A stretch of 64,000 nt of DNA from Elstera sp043721315 (GCA_043721315.1 JAYSQZ010000077.1:1-64000), one strand, 5' to 3'. Positions 34,578-44,124 are shown, counted from the first letter of the stretch. The notes: generated by a model not told the origin, from the letters alone. Numbers and translations are program-made.

Positions 34578-35066
34578 TTAGAACTCTTCAGCGCGCGGCG
34601 GGATGATATCCGGCCCCCACTCTTCCACTAAAGTTTCCTGGCGTTTTTGCAGCGAGGCGATTTCTTGGCGGTCGCGGAACGCGGTCATCCGCAACACCAA
34701 CTCCGGCGTCCAGGAGAACACCAGCCAGCCAATCGCCGCCGCGCCGTAAATCACCAGCCAGGAGAAGGGGTTAATCATGATGTGTTGCAGGGCAATACCG
34801 GTTTGCCCATCGACGAACAGCTTGACCACCCAAGGCACTAACCCGCAGAGATTAAACCCGCCAACGCAATAGGCCGCATATTTTTCTGGGCGGCGGTCGA
34901 TAACCAGCGCTACCAGCGTTGGCAACATGCCCAGTATCACCAGAATGGCAACTTTCCAGGCAAACACCATCAGCACGGGTACTATGATCCAGGCGAGAAG
35001 CGCCCCGGAGGAGTTTTTTTTCTTCTGCCCACGGTTCAAACCTGGGCGTCGTAGCATATCAGCCAT
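34578..35066 (-). CDS. Predicted membrane protein of unknown function (162 aa)
   Basis: I do not recognise a named family. The protein has a basic N-terminus (RRPGLNRGQKKK), then three to four hydrophobic segments between residues about 22 and 125, then a charged C-terminal tail with a short predicted coiled stretch (DRQEIASLQKRQETLVEEW). It begins 12 bp after the pseudokinase gene stops and is followed by a terminator. The two genes are almost certainly co-transcribed and may act together at the membrane. Confidence 0.75.
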   Translation of the reverse strand: MADMLRRPGLNRGQKKKNSSGALLAWIIVPVLMVFAWKVAILVILGMLPTLVALVIDRRPEKYAAYCVGGFNLCGLVPWVVKLFVDGQTGIALQHIMINPFSWLVIYGAAAIGWLVFSWTPELVLRMTAFRDRQEIASLQKRQETLVEEWGPDIIPPRAEEF

Positions 35067-35078
35067 CGGAACAGCCCC

Positions 35079-37226
35079 CTAGATCATCGTCGCGAAAATG
35101 GTTACTGCGGTCACGATACTGACCAACAATCCACCGGCTGCCGCAGCCAATTGTTCCCCAAAGTGGCGAGACTCGTCGTCCCGGCGCGGCTTTTCGGTTT
35201 CAAACTGCTTTAACTGATACTCAATGGCGCGATATTCCGAGGTGGCTTCATTAAAGCCGCGCGTATCGGAAGCGCGTTCTGCCTCATCATCGACAATCGA
35301 CAGCAGCTCGGACATCTGTCCATCTGTTGCTGCGCGGCGCACCCGTTCACCAATTTTCTCGCGGCGCTTGCGGTGATGGAAGGAGCCGACAACGCCCCCC
35401 AACATGCCCGCAAGCCACTGCGCCAAGGCAGGCGCGGGGCCGCTATTGGTTTGGTCCTGCACGGACGCCAGAACGCGCAATGTTGCGAGCGCGCGCGTCG
35501 CGGGGTCGGGGTTTTGAAGCGCTCTTACCACATCGTCGTTCATTCGCCGCGCACGCGCAGCGATGAAGGCGACGATGTGCCGGTCCAGCGGCGACTCTGG
35601 ACGGTTGGAACGGCGGGCCATCCGTTCCAATGCCGGAACGATATGGGAAAGGTCCGCAACATATTCCCGGTTAAAGATTGGGCTGTGGCAATGCTCGCCG
35701 GGGTTCAACTCGTACAAGCACCGCTCAACACCATAACCGATGGACGGATTATCAATCATCGTTGGTAGTCGGTCGAGCAGTTGCACCGCGCGCAAATCTT
35801 CTGCACGGGGCTTGGCTTGGGACGAAATCCAATGGACCGGTAAGCGCGAAGAAATCACTTCGGCGATAAGCTGACGGCGCTCGCGGTGGTGCATTGCCGA
35901 GGCGAGGGCGGGACCAATCCCATCGACGCTAAGACCGAAACCACGATAGCGAATGGGAGCGGCAGGATCGAGCGGCACGCAGGCGCGGGCCACCAAACGA
36001 TCTTCGGATCCGCGCCCAGCGCTAATGTGATTAGCGGTAGAAGAAACTGCTTGCTGCATCGCTTCAGCGCGCGGCTCGTCGTTCAAGCTGCGGCGCAACC
36101 ATGCATCAAGCTGTTTCGAGCGCACAACCGTAACGGCGTTAATATAATCCTTCGCCAAAGCATTCGCGAGGCTGCGGGTATTGAAATATTCAACCTCGTT
36201 AAACACGAAAGGCCGCGACGCCCGCTGCGGCAGCTTCGGCTGCTTGGGCGATTGGCGCCGCCCGGCGATCCACATGTCCAGGTCTTGCAGGCCCCAACGC
36301 TCGCGCGGATCATCGGTGAGCAGGCCGCGTAGGGGTTCCATCAACGCCAGCGGAATGCGTGCTTGACCGACGAGGGTGGCGTAGGTTCCGAACTCAATCT
36401 TATTCGCCAGAACCCGCTCTTCATCAAGATCCGAGACCGGATTACGGCCAAGGATTAAGAACAGCATGGTTATGCCGAGCGCGTAAAGATCATCAATACT
36501 ACTACTGTTGCCACGTGCCGTTGGGTGCGCCATCGCGCTTTCAATAGGCTCGAACACGGCGGGTTGATCGAAAGCGGGCGGCGAAGAAACGCATTCCCCC
36601 AACACCATCGACCGGCGACCGGCATCGGCATAAAAAATATTATTCGGGCGAATTGCGCGATGCGACAGCATACGCCCGCTGAATTCCCGCATGGCGGGCA
36701 GCAACGAGGTCAAAAAACCTGTAATGAGTTCTTCTTCTTGCAGCGGCGCTTGCGGAACCTTGAGATCAGGAAAAACCCGCACGCCGCCGGGGCGCTCAAG
36801 CACAATGGCGAAGCGGTGCCGCTTTTCAGGTAGCCAATAGATTTTACCCCATTCGGCAACCTTCAACAAACCGGGCACGTTGAAGTTCCGCATCGTTTCT
36901 AACATGTCTGTTCGCGCGGGCATTTCGGCAGGCGGCAACAGCGCGTAGAAAGGTCGGGCGGTATCCGCTTTCAATTGGGCATGGAATGCAAGTGAATCAC
37001 CCGAATCAAGCTGGGGCAACGCCTGATCTGAATAGATCATGAAGCGTTGCTTTAGCTCGACAACCGCGTCCGAGCGACCTTCCGTTTCCTCGTCTCGTTC
37101 ATCCGCAGCAGCAGACGCTACCGCGCCTTGCGGTTGTTCGAGATCAAGCATTTCAGACTCAGCCAAATCCATCGTGTGCCACTCATTCTGAGAGGCGGCG
37201 AACGGCGATAACCGTCTGCGTGCCAC
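35079..37226 (-). CDS. Membrane-anchored protein-kinase-like protein (pseudokinase)
   Basis: A 715-residue protein. Residues about 150-320 resemble a eukaryotic-type Ser/Thr kinase lobe: SHRAIRPNNIFY stands where HRDxKPxN is expected, and SSSIDDLYALGITMLFLILGRNP matches the region after the activation segment. The catalytic Asp is Ala (HRA), and no DFG is visible at the expected place (VLGECVSS), so it is probably inactive as a kinase. The middle and C-terminal halves are not recognised. The last 25 residues form one hydrophobic helix, giving a tail anchor. The start is either GTG 37226 or ATG 37172. It shares an operon with the small membrane protein gene downstream. Confidence 0.75.
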   Translation of the reverse strand: MARRRLSPFAASQNEWHTMDLAESEMLDLEQPQGAVASAAADERDEETEGRSDAVVELKQRFMIYSDQALPQLDSGDSLAFHAQLKADTARPFYALLPPAEMPARTDMLETMRNFNVPGLLKVAEWGKIYWLPEKRHRFAIVLERPGGVRVFPDLKVPQAPLQEEELITGFLTSLLPAMREFSGRMLSHRAIRPNNIFYADAGRRSMVLGECVSSPPAFDQPAVFEPIESAMAHPTARGNSSSIDDLYALGITMLFLILGRNPVSDLDEERVLANKIEFGTYATLVGQARIPLALMEPLRGLLTDDPRERWGLQDLDMWIAGRRQSPKQPKLPQRASRPFVFNEVEYFNTRSLANALAKDYINAVTVVRSKQLDAWLRRSLNDEPRAEAMQQAVSSTANHISAGRGSEDRLVARACVPLDPAAPIRYRGFGLSVDGIGPALASAMHHRERRQLIAEVISSRLPVHWISSQAKPRAEDLRAVQLLDRLPTMIDNPSIGYGVERCLYELNPGEHCHSPIFNREYVADLSHIVPALERMARRSNRPESPLDRHIVAFIAARARRMNDDVVRALQNPDPATRALATLRVLASVQDQTNSGPAPALAQWLAGMLGGVVGSFHHRKRREKIGERVRRAATDGQMSELLSIVDDEAERASDTRGFNEATSEYRAIEYQLKQFETEKPRRDDESRHFGEQLAAAAGGLLVSIVTAVTIFATMI

Positions 37227-37329
37227 ATTCTACCCTGACGGCCAAACTAGATTTCCCGACATTATGCGGAAACTTAGCAGACCCTTACGGTCCTATTCTC
37301 TGTGGAATCGCCGTAGGTTCCAACAAGTT

Positions 37330-37368
37330 TTTCGTGTCAGAGCGTATTACCTAAAATCTGACACGAAA
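37330..37368. repeat. 12-bp perfect inverted repeat between pseudokinase and purA genes
   Basis: TTTCGTGTCAGA (37330-37341) and its exact complement (37357-37368) flank a 15-base loop, 34 bp after the purA stop. There is no long T-run on either strand. It may end or stabilise the purA transcript, or act as a binding site near the pseudokinase promoter. Confidence 0.65.
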
Positions 37369-37401
37369 TAAGGGTTTGCGATGGGGGTTTGCGGGGCCAT
37401 C

Positions 37402-38694
37402 TTACGGATGGAAGGGGTCACGCACCAAAATCGTGTCGTCTCGCTCCGGGCTGGTGGAGAGTAAGGCGACCGGCGCCTCGATCAATTCTTCTAAGCGGCG
37501 GATATATTTGATGGCGGTTGCGGGCAGGTCGGCCCAGGAGCGCGCGCCTTGCGTGCTGTGGTCCCAGCCTTCCAGCGTTTCGTAAATCGGCTCAACCTTG
37601 GATTGTGCGCTGGCGAGGGCGGGGAGATAGTCTAGCTCTTCCCCATCCAGCCGGTATCCGGTGCAGATTTTAAGGTCTTTGAACCCGTCGAGCACGTCTA
37701 GCTTGGTCAGGGCAATGCCGGTGATCCCGCCGACTTTGATGGCTTGGCGCACCATGACGGCATCGAACCAGCCGCAGCGGCGTTTGCGCCCAGTGACGAC
37801 GCCGAATTCCTTACCCGTCGCGCCAATGCGCTCGCCGATTTCGTCGGTAAGTTCGGTCGGGAATGGGCCGGAGCCAACGCGCGTGGTGTAGGCTTTGGTG
37901 ATCCCCAATACATAAGACAGCGCCGATGGGCCAAGTCCCGACCCAGCGGCGGCTTGCCCGGCGACAGTGTTGGAGGAGGTAACGAAGGGATAGGTGCCGT
38001 GATCGACATCCAGCATCGCCCCTTGTGCGCCTTCAAACAGAATGCGCTTGTCGGCCTTATGGGCGGCGTCCAGCAAGCGCCACACTGGCCCGGCGAAGGG
38101 CAGCAGGCGCGGGGCGATGTCGAGCAACGGCTGAAGCACCTCGGCCTTGTCCATTTCCGCCGCACCCAGGCCGCGCAGCAGCGCGTTATGGTGGGTCAGC
38201 AACCGGTCGAGCTTCTGGCCCAGTTCCGCCGGATCGGCCAGATCGCAGACGCGGATGGCTCGGCGCGCAACCTTATCTTCATAAGCCGGACCGATACCGC
38301 GCCCGGTGGTGCCGATTTTAGACGCGCCGCTGGCCTCTTCCCGCGCCCGGTCAATCGCGCCGTGCAGCGGCAGAATGAGGGCGGCATTATCGGCAACGCG
38401 CAGGTTTTCCGGCGTTAGTTTTACGCCTTGGGCCGCGATGCGCTCGATCTCCGCGAGCAAAGCCCAAGGATCAATCACGACGCCGTTGCCGATGACGGAG
38501 AGCTTGCCGTGCCGCACGACGCCCGAGGGTAACAGCGAGAGCTTATAAACCGTCCCGTCGATTACCAACGTGTGACCGGCGTTATGGCCACCTTGGAAGC
38601 GCACGACCACATCGGCGCGCTCCGATAGCCAATCGACGATCTTGCCCTTCCCCTCGTCCCCCCACTGGGAGCCGACTACAACAACGTGGCTCAT
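37402..38694 (-). CDS. purA: Adenylosuccinate synthetase PurA
   Basis: Joins IMP and aspartate using GTP in AMP synthesis. The 430 residues start with VVVVGSQWGDEGKGKIVDWL, the GTP-binding P-loop and catalytic Asp region. VGSGPFPTEL and QGARSWADLP appear in the expected order. The ATG overlaps the hisZ stop (ATGA), so the two are translationally coupled, an arrangement common in alphaproteobacteria. Confidence 0.97.
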   Translation of the reverse strand: MSHVVVVGSQWGDEGKGKIVDWLSERADVVVRFQGGHNAGHTLVIDGTVYKLSLLPSGVVRHGKLSVIGNGVVIDPWALLAEIERIAAQGVKLTPENLRVADNAALILPLHGAIDRAREEASGASKIGTTGRGIGPAYEDKVARRAIRVCDLADPAELGQKLDRLLTHHNALLRGLGAAEMDKAEVLQPLLDIAPRLLPFAGPVWRLLDAAHKADKRILFEGAQGAMLDVDHGTYPFVTSSNTVAGQAAAGSGLGPSALSYVLGITKAYTTRVGSGPFPTELTDEIGERIGATGKEFGVVTGRKRRCGWFDAVMVRQAIKVGGITGIALTKLDVLDGFKDLKICTGYRLDGEELDYLPALASAQSKVEPIYETLEGWDHSTQGARSWADLPATAIKYIRRLEELIEAPVALLSTSPERDDTILVRDPFHP

Positions 38695-39890
38695 GCGCGT
38701 TCCTCAAGCTCGATGATTTGACCGCCCCGGAAAATTGCGTGGCAGTTTAGGCGCTTTGCGGTTTCGTCAACCGCTTCCAACGGGTCCAGCCCGGCAATAG
38801 TCACCCAACCCTCGGCGCGGGCGCTGCGGCCCACATCGACCGGGGTTCCGGCGGGTAGGTACAGGCGTTTGCGCGGCGGCGGCGCAGGAACGGCGGGCAG
38901 AATCGCATCCATATAGAGGGTGACGCCGGTGGAGGCTTCCGCCTTCCCCTGCTGCGGCCCTGCTTGATAGCGCCCGCCGCGCCCAAGTTCTCCCCGTACA
39001 TTCCGGGCGAAGAGCGTGAAGCCGACGCCGGTATGATACTCGAACCCGCGCCCTTCGATGGGGTCGATGGTCAGGCCCACCTGCGGCACTTGCTGAAGCA
39101 GCGCGGTTGCGACATCGGCTAAATCCTGGCGCAAGGGCTGCACGGCATCGGGTAGATCAAGCGAGGTTAGCAGCATCAGGGCGGCGCGGGCGGGGCCGGT
39201 GGCGGCGAGCAGCCCGGTCAGCAAATGAGCCAGCGGCCCGGCTTGAGCGGCGGCGGCGGCGGCATCTTTCCGGTCCAGCGCGGCGCGCACGGCTTGGCGC
39301 TGGCCTGCGGGTAAAGCGTAGAGATCGAACAGCTTTGGCACTAGGGCTGCCACCGTGAGATCGACCGTTAGCCCAACAACGCCCAGACCGCTCAACCCTT
39401 CCAGCGCACACCGGATCACTTCAACGTCGGCTGAGACCGAGGCCGCGCCGATAAGCTCAACCCCAACCTGAGTGAACTGGCGCTGGGGTTGCAACTGGCT
39501 GCCCTTCACGCGCAGCACGTCGCCGGCATAAGCGAGACGAAGCGGGCGCGGGCGGTGGGCGAGGCGGCTGGTGGCGATGCGGGCGACCTGAATGGTCATA
39601 TCGGGCCGCACACCCATCATGCGCTGCGACACTGGGTCCATCAGCCGAAACGTTTGCCGGGCAACGCTGGTATCGGCATCGGCCAGCAACGACTCCTCGA
39701 ACTCAACCAGGGGCGGCTCCACGCGCTCATAGCCCTCATCGGCAAAACCGCGCAGCAGGGCCACCACGCAGGCGGCTTGATGTTCGGCCTCCGGCGGTAA
39801 AGCATCGCGCAACCCCGTCGGCAGCAGCGTCGGGGCGGAGGGCGCTAGAATGGGGGGCGCAGGCGCAGGAGGTACCGAGGCGTTCGACAC
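38691..39890 (-). CDS. hisZ: ATP phosphoribosyltransferase regulatory subunit HisZ
   Basis: A HisRS-like protein that lacks tRNA charging and activates short-form HisG in histidine synthesis. LLPTGLRDALPPEAEHQ starts the conserved region, followed by VRPDMTIQVARIATSRL and the HisRS-like GRGFEYHTGVGFTLF. The frame is open to 40037, but the upstream part is unrelated. GTG at 39890 (VSNASVPP) gives 399 residues, near the family length, although the ribosome binding site is weak. hisG is not in the window. Confidence 0.88.
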   Translation of the reverse strand: MSNASVPPAPAPPILAPSAPTLLPTGLRDALPPEAEHQAACVVALLRGFADEGYERVEPPLVEFEESLLADADTSVARQTFRLMDPVSQRMMGVRPDMTIQVARIATSRLAHRPRPLRLAYAGDVLRVKGSQLQPQRQFTQVGVELIGAASVSADVEVIRCALEGLSGLGVVGLTVDLTVAALVPKLFDLYALPAGQRQAVRAALDRKDAAAAAAQAGPLAHLLTGLLAATGPARAALMLLTSLDLPDAVQPLRQDLADVATALLQQVPQVGLTIDPIEGRGFEYHTGVGFTLFARNVRGELGRGGRYQAGPQQGKAEASTGVTLYMDAILPAVPAPPPRKRLYLPAGTPVDVGRSARAEGWVTIAGLDPLEAVDETAKRLNCHAIFRGGQIIELEERA

Positions 39891-39972
39891 GGCAGACCAG
39901 TCGTAAAATGAGAAATCACGGGCGCGACAGATAAGCCGATGCGTGGGTGCTCTGCCAAGCAAAATCCGGCGC

Positions 39973-40341
39973 TTACCCCAACATAGGCGGCAACCGTGCC
40001 CCGAAATGAGGCTGGATGCCTTTCGGCCACCGGGCAAAGGGGATCACGCCGTCCTGGCTCGCGGCATAGAGCCGCGCGAAAGCCACTAGCATCGTAGCGC
40101 TGGCCAGGGTTGGCGGTAGGCTATCGAACGCATAGCTCCACTTACCCTGGGCAGTCAGCCCGGCGGAACACGCGCGGTCGCATTGCAAAAGGCAGCCGAT
40201 AGGGCGAACGCGAAGCTGAGGATCGTCGTCGGTGACGGCTTCCAGGAGGCGCGCGAAGGGCAGACCATCGGTTTTTTCGGCCTCATAGGGGCCGCTGCGG
40301 TCGAGACGGCAGGAGGTGCAAACGGAAAGCTCAACGGTCAT
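39973..40341 (-). CDS. DUF1636-family metal/cluster-binding protein
   Basis: A 122-residue protein of the DUF1636 family, which resembles thioredoxin-like [2Fe-2S] ferredoxins. It has four plausible ligands: CTSC near residue 8, and two more Cys in GCLLQCDRAC near residue 50, which actually contains three. The family often occurs beside cobalamin or cobalt genes. Here its start overlaps the end of the ATPase gene by 11 bp, so it is the last gene of the B12-uptake operon. Its biochemical role is not established. Confidence 0.82.
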   Translation of the reverse strand: MTVELSVCTSCRLDRSGPYEAEKTDGLPFARLLEAVTDDDPQLRVRPIGCLLQCDRACSAGLTAQGKWSYAFDSLPPTLASATMLVAFARLYAASQDGVIPFARWPKGIQPHFGARLPPMLG

Positions 40342-41131
40342 CTGTCATCTCAATCGGATGGGTGGGCACCAGCACCGGCACGGGGCCGCTGAGGTTGCGG
40401 TGAAAGCGCGTGCCGAAACTCGTCTCTAGGAGGGGCGAGGCCAGAACGTCGAGGCATGGCCCGGCGATGGCGACATTTCCTGCGTTCAGCAGCGCGAGAT
40501 GATCGCAGAACCGTGCCGCGAGCGAGAGGTCGTGCAACACCACGATAACGGTGCGCCCAGCCCGCGCCTGCGCTTGAAGCACGCTCAGAATCCGCACTTG
40601 ATGGGCGGGGTCAAGGGCCGCGACGGGTTCATCCGCCAGCAGCACGGGCGCGTCGGTGGCAAGCGCGCGGGCCAGCAGCGCACGGGCTTTCTCCCCGCCG
40701 GACAGGGACGGGTAGGGCCGCTCCGCAAGGTTGGCACAGGCGGCATCGGCGAGGGCTTGAGTAATCGCAGCCCGATCTTGCGGCGTTGGGTGATGCAGCG
40801 GCGAGCGCCAGAAATCGGCAGATTGCGGCAGACGGCCCAAAGCAACTAACTCCCGCACGCGCAACGGCCATGCAACGCTGCCGCTTTGGGGGAGGTAGGC
40901 GATTCGCTTGGCGCGGGCGGCGGGGCTGAAGCCCGCGAGCGGTTGGCCTTCCAGAAAAACCTGCCCGGTTTTAGGCGTTTGCACCCCCGCCAGCACGCGC
41001 ACCAGTGTGGTTTTGCCGGAACCGTTGGGGCCTATAATCCCGGTCACGCGGCCCGGCTCTGCCGTAAGCGACACATCAATCAGCGGGCGTTGGTCGTCGA
41101 GGGTGACGGAAACGCCTTCCGCGCGGATCAC
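40331..41131 (-). CDS. btuD: ABC transporter ATP-binding protein, FecE/BtuD type (cobalamin uptake)
   Basis: An ATPase of 266 residues for a TonB-linked importer. Walker A is GPNGSGKTT near residue 36, the signature LSGGEKAR near 143 and Walker B VLLADEP near 163. The GTG start at 41131 overlaps the permease stop (GTGA), and this also fixes the start, because the open frame extends much further upstream. The riboswitch at the head of the operon indicates cobalamin as the substrate. From sequence alone it could equally be a siderophore or haem ATPase. Confidence 0.85.
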   Translation of the reverse strand: MIRAEGVSVTLDDQRPLIDVSLTAEPGRVTGIIGPNGSGKTTLVRVLAGVQTPKTGQVFLEGQPLAGFSPAARAKRIAYLPQSGSVAWPLRVRELVALGRLPQSADFWRSPLHHPTPQDRAAITQALADAACANLAERPYPSLSGGEKARALLARALATDAPVLLADEPVAALDPAHQVRILSVLQAQARAGRTVIVVLHDLSLAARFCDHLALLNAGNVAIAGPCLDVLASPLLETSFGTRFHRNLSGPVPVLVPTHPIEMTDDR

Positions 41132-42192
41132 GCTTCGCTCCGATAGCGCCAAAGGAGCGCGATGAAGGCAGGGGCACCGATGAGGGCAGTGACAACGCCC
41201 AACTGAAGCTCGCCGCTGCTGGGAATGATCCGCACAGAAAGATCGGCCAGGGTCAGCAGCAGTGCCCCACCTATCAGCGAGGGCAGTAGGATCGCGCCCG
41301 GCGACGGCCCGGCGATCCAGCGAATGAGGTGCGGCACGACAAGGCCGATGAAGCCGATACTGCCCGCAACCGCGACCGAGGCTCCCACGGATAGGCAAAC
41401 CCCTGCGATCAGTCTGGCTTTCAGCCAGCGCAGGCGGATACCGAGGCTGGCCGCCGCCTCTTCCCCCAAGGTCAGCGCATCAAGGTCGCGCGCACAGGAC
41501 AGTAACAATCCCCAGCCAACCGCAATGAACGGCAGGACCAGCGCAAGATCGTCTAGCGACCGATCCCGGACAGACCCCAACAGCCACAGCACCATTTCTG
41601 AAATGGCATAGGGGTTGGGGGCAAGGTTCAGCACCAACGCGGTCAGTGCGCCGCCGAAGGAGGAGAGGGCGATTCCGGCGAGGATCAGCGGCCCCGTGCG
41701 CGCGTCGCGCTGGGCAAGGCTGAGGAGGGCAAGCGACGGAATCGCAGCCCCCACGAGGGCGGCAACGGGCAGCGAGACGGGAACTTCTGCTGAAAAACCG
41801 AAGTAGAGCGCGATCACGGCCCCCAGTGCCGCCCAACTGGAAACGCCGAGCAAACCGGGTTCCGCGAGCGGGTTCCGCAGTAGCCCCTGCAAAGCCGCAC
41901 CAGAAAGGCCGAGACTGCCGCCGATCAACAGCGTGAGGGCGGCGCGCGGCAGGCGGATTTCCTGCACGATCAACGCGGCCTCCCCCTGCCCAACGAGGCC
42001 CGCCAGCACTGTGGCGGGCGGGAGGGGGAGCGCCCCCCAGAACAGGCTGAGGCTGAAGGCGGCGAGGGCCGCCGCCCCCAGCGCCAAAAGGCTGCTTAGC
42101 TTTATGATTGGCCCTCGCCGGGCGGGCGCGTCCGCGCCCTTGGCCGCAGCCTCAATGGCTGCTTTTAGAGTCGCGTCCGATTTATCGTCCAC
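41128..42192 (-). CDS. btuC: FecCD-family ABC permease (cobalamin uptake)
   Basis: An inner-membrane permease of 354 residues with about nine to ten hydrophobic segments. The FecCD/BtuC motifs are GGSLGLSGAALQGLLRNPLAEPGLLGVSSWA (a 31-residue block near residue 92, with Gly-rich start and RNPLAEP core) and GFIGLVVPHLIRWIAGP near 280. It starts 4 bp after the receptor gene stops. It forms the channel for the ATPase encoded next. No periplasmic BtuF-type binding protein gene is present in this operon. Confidence 0.88.
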   Translation of the reverse strand: MDDKSDATLKAAIEAAAKGADAPARRGPIIKLSSLLALGAAALAAFSLSLFWGALPLPPATVLAGLVGQGEAALIVQEIRLPRAALTLLIGGSLGLSGAALQGLLRNPLAEPGLLGVSSWAALGAVIALYFGFSAEVPVSLPVAALVGAAIPSLALLSLAQRDARTGPLILAGIALSSFGGALTALVLNLAPNPYAISEMVLWLLGSVRDRSLDDLALVLPFIAVGWGLLLSCARDLDALTLGEEAAASLGIRLRWLKARLIAGVCLSVGASVAVAGSIGFIGLVVPHLIRWIAGPSPGAILLPSLIGGALLLTLADLSVRIIPSSGELQLGVVTALIGAPAFIALLWRYRSEA

Positions 42193-42196
42193 GCCT

Positions 42197-44065
42197 CTAG
42201 AACTCCGCCTTCACGCCCACATAAGCCGAGCGGCCAGGGGCGCGGTAGCGGGCGGTTTCGCGGCCATCGGCATCGAACAGATTATCGGCCCGCAGATAGA
42301 GTTGCGCGCCGTTGGTGATTTTGTAGGACGTCCGCGCATCAAAAATCAGCCCTGGCGGAATTTTGTCGGCGCTGAAGCCATTATCCTTCTGTTCCGTGAC
42401 GAAGCGCATCGCGCCGCCCAACTGCCATTTCTCCGTCATCGCGTAGTCGGCGGTTAGGTTCAGCGTATGCTTCGGGCGGCGGGGGAGGCGCAGATGGGTC
42501 GTGCCATCTTCCGCTTCCAAGAAAGTATAATTGGCGGCAACGGTCAGGTCTGGAACGCCGGTCCAGGTTGCGCCCAACTCTATCCCGCGCGTCGTTGCCC
42601 GGCCCACGTTCCTGTAGCCCGCGCCTTGGAACTGAATGAGGTTGCGGTAGCGATTGTGGAAGATACCCGCTGAGAGGGTCAGCGTCTTGCCCACTTCCTG
42701 CTCGATCCCGGCATCGAAACCCCGGCTGTTCTCAAGCTGAAGGGCCTTATTACCGAACTGCGGATCGAAGCGCTGGAATAAGGTTGGGGCTTTTGCGCCC
42801 GTACCGTAGCTGCTGCGAAGAGTGGTGCCGGTGCTGGCGACGCGGTAAGCTGCTGCGGCGCGGTAGGTGCCCTTGCCACCGAAGCTCTCCACATCATCAT
42901 ACCGCCCGCCGAGAGTGACGGTGAAGGCTTCCGTCGCTTTCCACTTGTACTGTGCGAAGGCGCTTTGGGTATCTTGGCTAAAGCGCGGCCCGGCCTTGCC
43001 CACGATCGTGGTCGTGGCTCTATCGGTGCGGGTCGCAAGCCCGCCGGTCAGCACGTCCTTATCGAACAGGGTTAGGTTGCCCTGATACTCTGCGCCAAAA
43101 CTGCGGCCCTCGTAGCGCGACGTGCGGTAGAAGCCCAAAGGCTCGTCGTAAGCGCGGTCGGTATCGCTGCCGGTGAGGGAGAAGATATTCTCGAACGTGC
43201 CGTCCAGCAGCGTCAGCGTGCCATCGACGCGCCCGAAGAGTTTTTCGGTGGCGACCGAGGCCGGCCCGTCGCGGGTAGCGCCGGGGTCGAAATCGGCATC
43301 GAGCTTTTGATAACCGCCGGAAACGCCCAAGCGGAACTGCTCCGAAAACCGATAGCCGCCCCGCCCGGTTAGGCTCAGGTGCTCCGTGCCGTCTTTCTCA
43401 GGCCCTGCGTAAATGCGCGAAAAGCCTTTGGTTTGCGTGTGGGCAGCCGTGAGGGCGTAATCAAACCCGTCCCGCGCGCCCGAAAGTCCGGCTTGCTGAC
43501 GGAAAGTTTGATAGCTCCCGGCCTCAACCAGCCCGGTAATCTTGACGGGGCCACGGCCTTTGCGGGTGATGATATTCACCACGCCGCCCATCGCGTCATT
43601 GCCGTAGAGCGCCGACTGCGGCCCGCGCAGGATTTCGATGCGCTCGACGCCATCGACGGTAAGCCCGGAGAAATCGTAGGCCGCGCTGATATCGGCACTA
43701 TCGTTAACGCGCACGCCATCGACGAGCACCAACACTTGCCCGGTCTCAGACCCGCGAATGCGTAAGCCCGAGGTAGAACCGAAACCGCCATTGCGGCTAA
43801 TGGCAACACCGGGGGCGCGTTTTAACAGGTCCAGCACTTCGACCGCGCCGCGTCGTTCAATCTCGGTTGGCGTGATGATGGTTACGGCGCTGCCGGTTTC
43901 CGCTGCCCGGCTGGGCAGGCGTTGGGCGGTAACATTCACCGGCTCCAATAGGGCAATTGGCCCTTCGACGGGCGGCGCGCCGATGCCTTGCGCGAGCGCG
44001 AGGGGGGCGAGCGCGGGGAGCGCGAGCAAGGAAACAGACACAAGCAACCATGAGGACAAACGCAT
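42197..44065 (-). CDS. btuB: TonB-dependent outer-membrane receptor, BtuB-like
   Basis: An outer-membrane beta-barrel of 622 residues for vitamin B12 uptake. It has a signal peptide ending at LALAQ near residue 26 and a TonB box region near NVTAQRLP. The plug domain includes RIRGSETGQVLVLVDGVRVND and the BtuB-like IEILRGPQSALYGNDAMGGVV (each near residues 90-150). The final residue is Phe, as in most outer-membrane proteins. ATG at 44065 follows AAAGGAG. The cobalamin riboswitch lies about 130 bases upstream in the leader. Confidence 0.9.
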   Translation of the reverse strand: MRLSSWLLVSVSLLALPALAPLALAQGIGAPPVEGPIALLEPVNVTAQRLPSRAAETGSAVTIITPTEIERRGAVEVLDLLKRAPGVAISRNGGFGSTSGLRIRGSETGQVLVLVDGVRVNDSADISAAYDFSGLTVDGVERIEILRGPQSALYGNDAMGGVVNIITRKGRGPVKITGLVEAGSYQTFRQQAGLSGARDGFDYALTAAHTQTKGFSRIYAGPEKDGTEHLSLTGRGGYRFSEQFRLGVSGGYQKLDADFDPGATRDGPASVATEKLFGRVDGTLTLLDGTFENIFSLTGSDTDRAYDEPLGFYRTSRYEGRSFGAEYQGNLTLFDKDVLTGGLATRTDRATTTIVGKAGPRFSQDTQSAFAQYKWKATEAFTVTLGGRYDDVESFGGKGTYRAAAAYRVASTGTTLRSSYGTGAKAPTLFQRFDPQFGNKALQLENSRGFDAGIEQEVGKTLTLSAGIFHNRYRNLIQFQGAGYRNVGRATTRGIELGATWTGVPDLTVAANYTFLEAEDGTTHLRLPRRPKHTLNLTADYAMTEKWQLGGAMRFVTEQKDNGFSADKIPPGLIFDARTSYKITNGAQLYLRADNLFDADGRETARYRAPGRSAYVGVKAEF

Positions 44066-44094
44066 AAAAGCGCTCCTTTTCCGAACAGCAATTG

Positions 44095-44124
44095 GCCCCG
44101 CAAGCGTTTCGGCTTGCGAGGGGC
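44095..44124 (-). promoter_or_regulatory. Leader hairpin, candidate riboswitch expression platform
   Basis: On the minus strand a strong stem (GCTTGC plus GGGGC arms, with a two-base bulge and six-base loop) lies between the B12 aptamer and the btuB start. No T-run follows, so it is unlikely to be a simple terminator. Translation control through alternative pairing is more likely. Confidence 0.45.

Noticed and set aside
39891..40037. Longer N-terminus for HisZ
   Set aside because: The added residues do not resemble HisZ, and they overlap the downstream part of the DUF1636 gene.
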